This document shows, piece after piece, positions 62,058 to 64,000 of a stretch of DNA of 64,000 bases. This DNA is from Tetradesmus obliquus (Eukaryota; Chlorophyta; Chlorophyceae; Sphaeropleales; Scenedesmaceae). A program made the position numbers and the translations under genes. The number at the start of each line of letters is the position of its first letter. The first letter of the stretch is position 1. Under the pieces are notes generated by a model. The model saw nothing but the letters and a program-made list of their open reading frames with translations. It did no database searches and was not told the origin of the DNA. Location of the stretch: positions 5,540,501 through 5,604,500 of the forward strand of contig CP126191.1 of NCBI GenBank assembly GCA_030272155.1, in the 5' to 3' direction.

Positions 62058-64000
62058 CGTCTGAACCCCACCAAAACACGTTTACTGCATATAGGGCAGC
62101 AGCCAGAACAGGCAGCTGCGCCAAGGGGGGCAGCACCAGCGTTAGGAGATCTGCAGGTGGTGGCCAAGGCAAAATCCCTAGGCGTGTTCTTTGACCAGCA
62201 TGGCAAGAGCAGTGTGAACTGGGATGGTAGGATGGAGAATGTGCGGCACCGCATGCAGAACATCAGCCGCATCTCCAAACTATCGGCTTTTGGTAGGGCT
62301 TTCGCTGCTAATGCTTATGCTTTATCCACCTTACTGTATGCAGCCCAGTTTGCTGGTCATTTGCCTGCTGAGGTTACCAGTAAACTGAGCACATGGACAG
62401 CAGCACTGATTGATGCTGGCCTAGGTCCTGAAGATGACCTTCGCAGGACCCCGGGTATCCCTGGGGATTGCATGGCAGCACACCCCACGCGTGGGGGTTT
62501 TGGATTGTTGCCGGTCCACCATCATCTGTTTTCGCGGTGGGCTTGTGAAGCATTGCCGTTCCTGCAAGGCAGTACTGTGCCTTGGGTGGCAGTTGCACGG
62601 CAGTTGTGGCATTGTTGGGCTGCCAATACAGACTTGTTCATGCGTACCACTGGTAGCAGCCCTTGGGGTTTGCTGTTGTGTGGCCGTCAATACTTATTCC
62701 CTTCTGCTCCTGCGGATGTGTGCCTTCCCTCTGCACTACGTGCGTTTGCCGTAGGGTTACGGGCTCTGCCCCCGCTGCGGCACGTTGGTACAGCACCTTT
62801 GGATGTGGCAGAGCTGTGTTGGCATGCGCCGCTGTGGAGCAATCCCATTTTCACTGCACCACAGGTTTGGGAGTGGTTTGGTCAGCAGCGGACGGTTGCT
62901 GTTGGTCTTGAAAATGTGGTTGCCTGTGGCCTTCTGCAGCTGCCAAAACTGCAGACTCTGGGTCAGGCAATGATGCTTTCTTCTGAATTGGAGCGAGTGT
63001 GTACGATGCCAGGACTCCCAGCCCGACGTGCAGCATATGAACGTGAGATATGGGGTCCGTGGTTGAGCAGCAAGCCGCAGTATGCTGACAGGCAAACAGC
63101 CTGTGACCATGTGCAAGCATTGCTAACACTCGTTCCACAACAATGGGTTGTTGCAGCACGTGCTCATCTGACTGCGGCTTATGCTGCTGCTGAAAGCACA
63201 GCGCAGCTATCCACAGTTTCAAATCATGACATTTTGATTACGCGAGAGGCGTTGTGCACTGAGTTGGGCTGGCAGCACCCAGGCGGTGATGCTGCCAGAG
63301 TTGTACGTTTGCGTGCCCTGACTGTTGCTGTTGCAACTCAGCTGCAGCGTCTTTCTGCACATGATGCAATTGCTCCTCGACACGCTGCCTTTTTGGACAG
63401 TGTTAGAACATTGGACAGCCTGCCTGTAGGAACACAGCTGCCTGCTGTGCAGCTGGTTTTGAGTCGGTGGTGGCGGGTTAGGGTTGCTAACACCTACAAG
63501 GAGGCAGCTTGGCGCCTGGCCTTCAATGCCTTCCCAACTGCGCAGCGAATGCAGCTGGCGACGGGTTGTGCAGCATGTTCAGCAGTGGGGCCAGGCGTGG
63601 AGCATCACTTTTGGACATGTCCAGTAGCTGTTGCTGTACGTGAGGAAGTGACAAGTCAACTTAGGGCTTGCCATATGTTGGCAGCAGGTGAAAGTCTGCC
63701 ATGTAGAGCACTGTGGTTGGCATGTACCCCTCACCATGATGTACACCGACTGATATGGGACATGGTCTGTATAGCAGCTATACATGCATTTGAGCATGGT
63801 CGCCGGGTGGCATGGGCAGTGTCCCACAGACTAAACGTGCCTGTGCTTGTGGAGCAAGTAGCAGTACGAGCGGCAGTTGGCATTTTTTGGGATGTACTTG
63901 CTGATTTTGCTGCTACAGCTAGGGTACCTAGTCGTTACAAAAACCACCTGCTGACACGACAGCCGTTTATTGCTTGGCACACTGTGTTACGTGGCAATGG
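62058..64000 (+). mobile_element. LINE retrotransposon copy B, 5'-truncated, open to right edge
   Basis: A continuous open frame begins after the stop TAG at 62055-62057 and runs without a stop to the last base, about 647 codons. It opens with LNPTKTRLLHIG, the motif that follows the YADD box at the end of the reverse transcriptase palm, so the upstream palm, fingers and endonuclease are absent. The thumb region KAKSLGVFFDQHGK and a long helical region follow. Near 63480-63620 comes the zf-RVT domain: RVANTYKEAAWRLAFNAF, CAACS and HHFWTCPVAVAV. The segment GIFWDVLADFAA near 63880 parallels FWELLADFVA of copy A. No ATG stands at the start, and intactness of the frame suggests a fairly young insertion. 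The ending lies outside the window. Confidence 0.82.

Overview
The window looks like nuclear DNA of a flagellated or formerly flagellated green alga, most likely Chlorophyceae. Genes are broken into many short exons with GT donors and (C/T)GCAG acceptors, CAG/CTG runs are everywhere, and TGTAA (the chlorophyte poly(A) signal) follows several stop codons. One gene encodes a Chlamydomonas-type outer-arm alpha dynein heavy chain with N-terminal Kelch repeats. The moderate GC content and abundant CAG repeats would fit a Scenedesmaceae-like alga, but genus is inference only. I saw no rRNA, tRNA, CRISPR or bacterial-type operon. All exon edges were read by eye from splice consensus and reading phase.

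Layout. (1) 1-1154, minus: the 5' part of a small plastid-targeted protein gene running off the left edge. (2) 2552-7752, minus: a C-terminal-motor kinesin (kinesin-14). (3) 8093-33853, plus: the alpha dynein heavy chain in about 65 exons, divergent from the kinesin across a 340-bp promoter that holds three perfect inverted repeats. (4) 34283-35962, minus: an F-box protein with ankyrin-like repeats. (5) 36644-38538, minus: NAA40/NatD, a histone N-terminal acetyltransferase, divergent from (6) 38883-42197, plus: VTA1/LIP5, an ESCRT-III/VPS4 cofactor with an unusual insert. (7) 43604-50512, minus: a secreted protein made of two tandem pectate-lyase-like beta-helix units. (8) 51913-55909, plus: HAUS6/AUG6, an augmin subunit, followed by a decayed duplicate of its own 3' end. 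(9) 56465-59352, plus: a zinc transporter of the cation diffusion facilitator family with a very long His-rich loop. (10) 60628-64000, plus: two head-to-tail, 5'-truncated LINE retrotransposon copies. The first ends in a stem-loop and TGTAA; the second stays open through the right edge.

The genes form no pathway. Three (kinesin-14, outer-arm dynein, augmin 6) concern microtubules. The rest are housekeeping (NAA40, VTA1, zinc transport), secretion/cell surface (beta-helix) and ubiquitin ligase adaptor (F-box). I did not find an unambiguous new system. The most unusual items are the VTA1 linker insert, the double beta-helix protein, the palindromic divergent promoter and the paired LINE copies.
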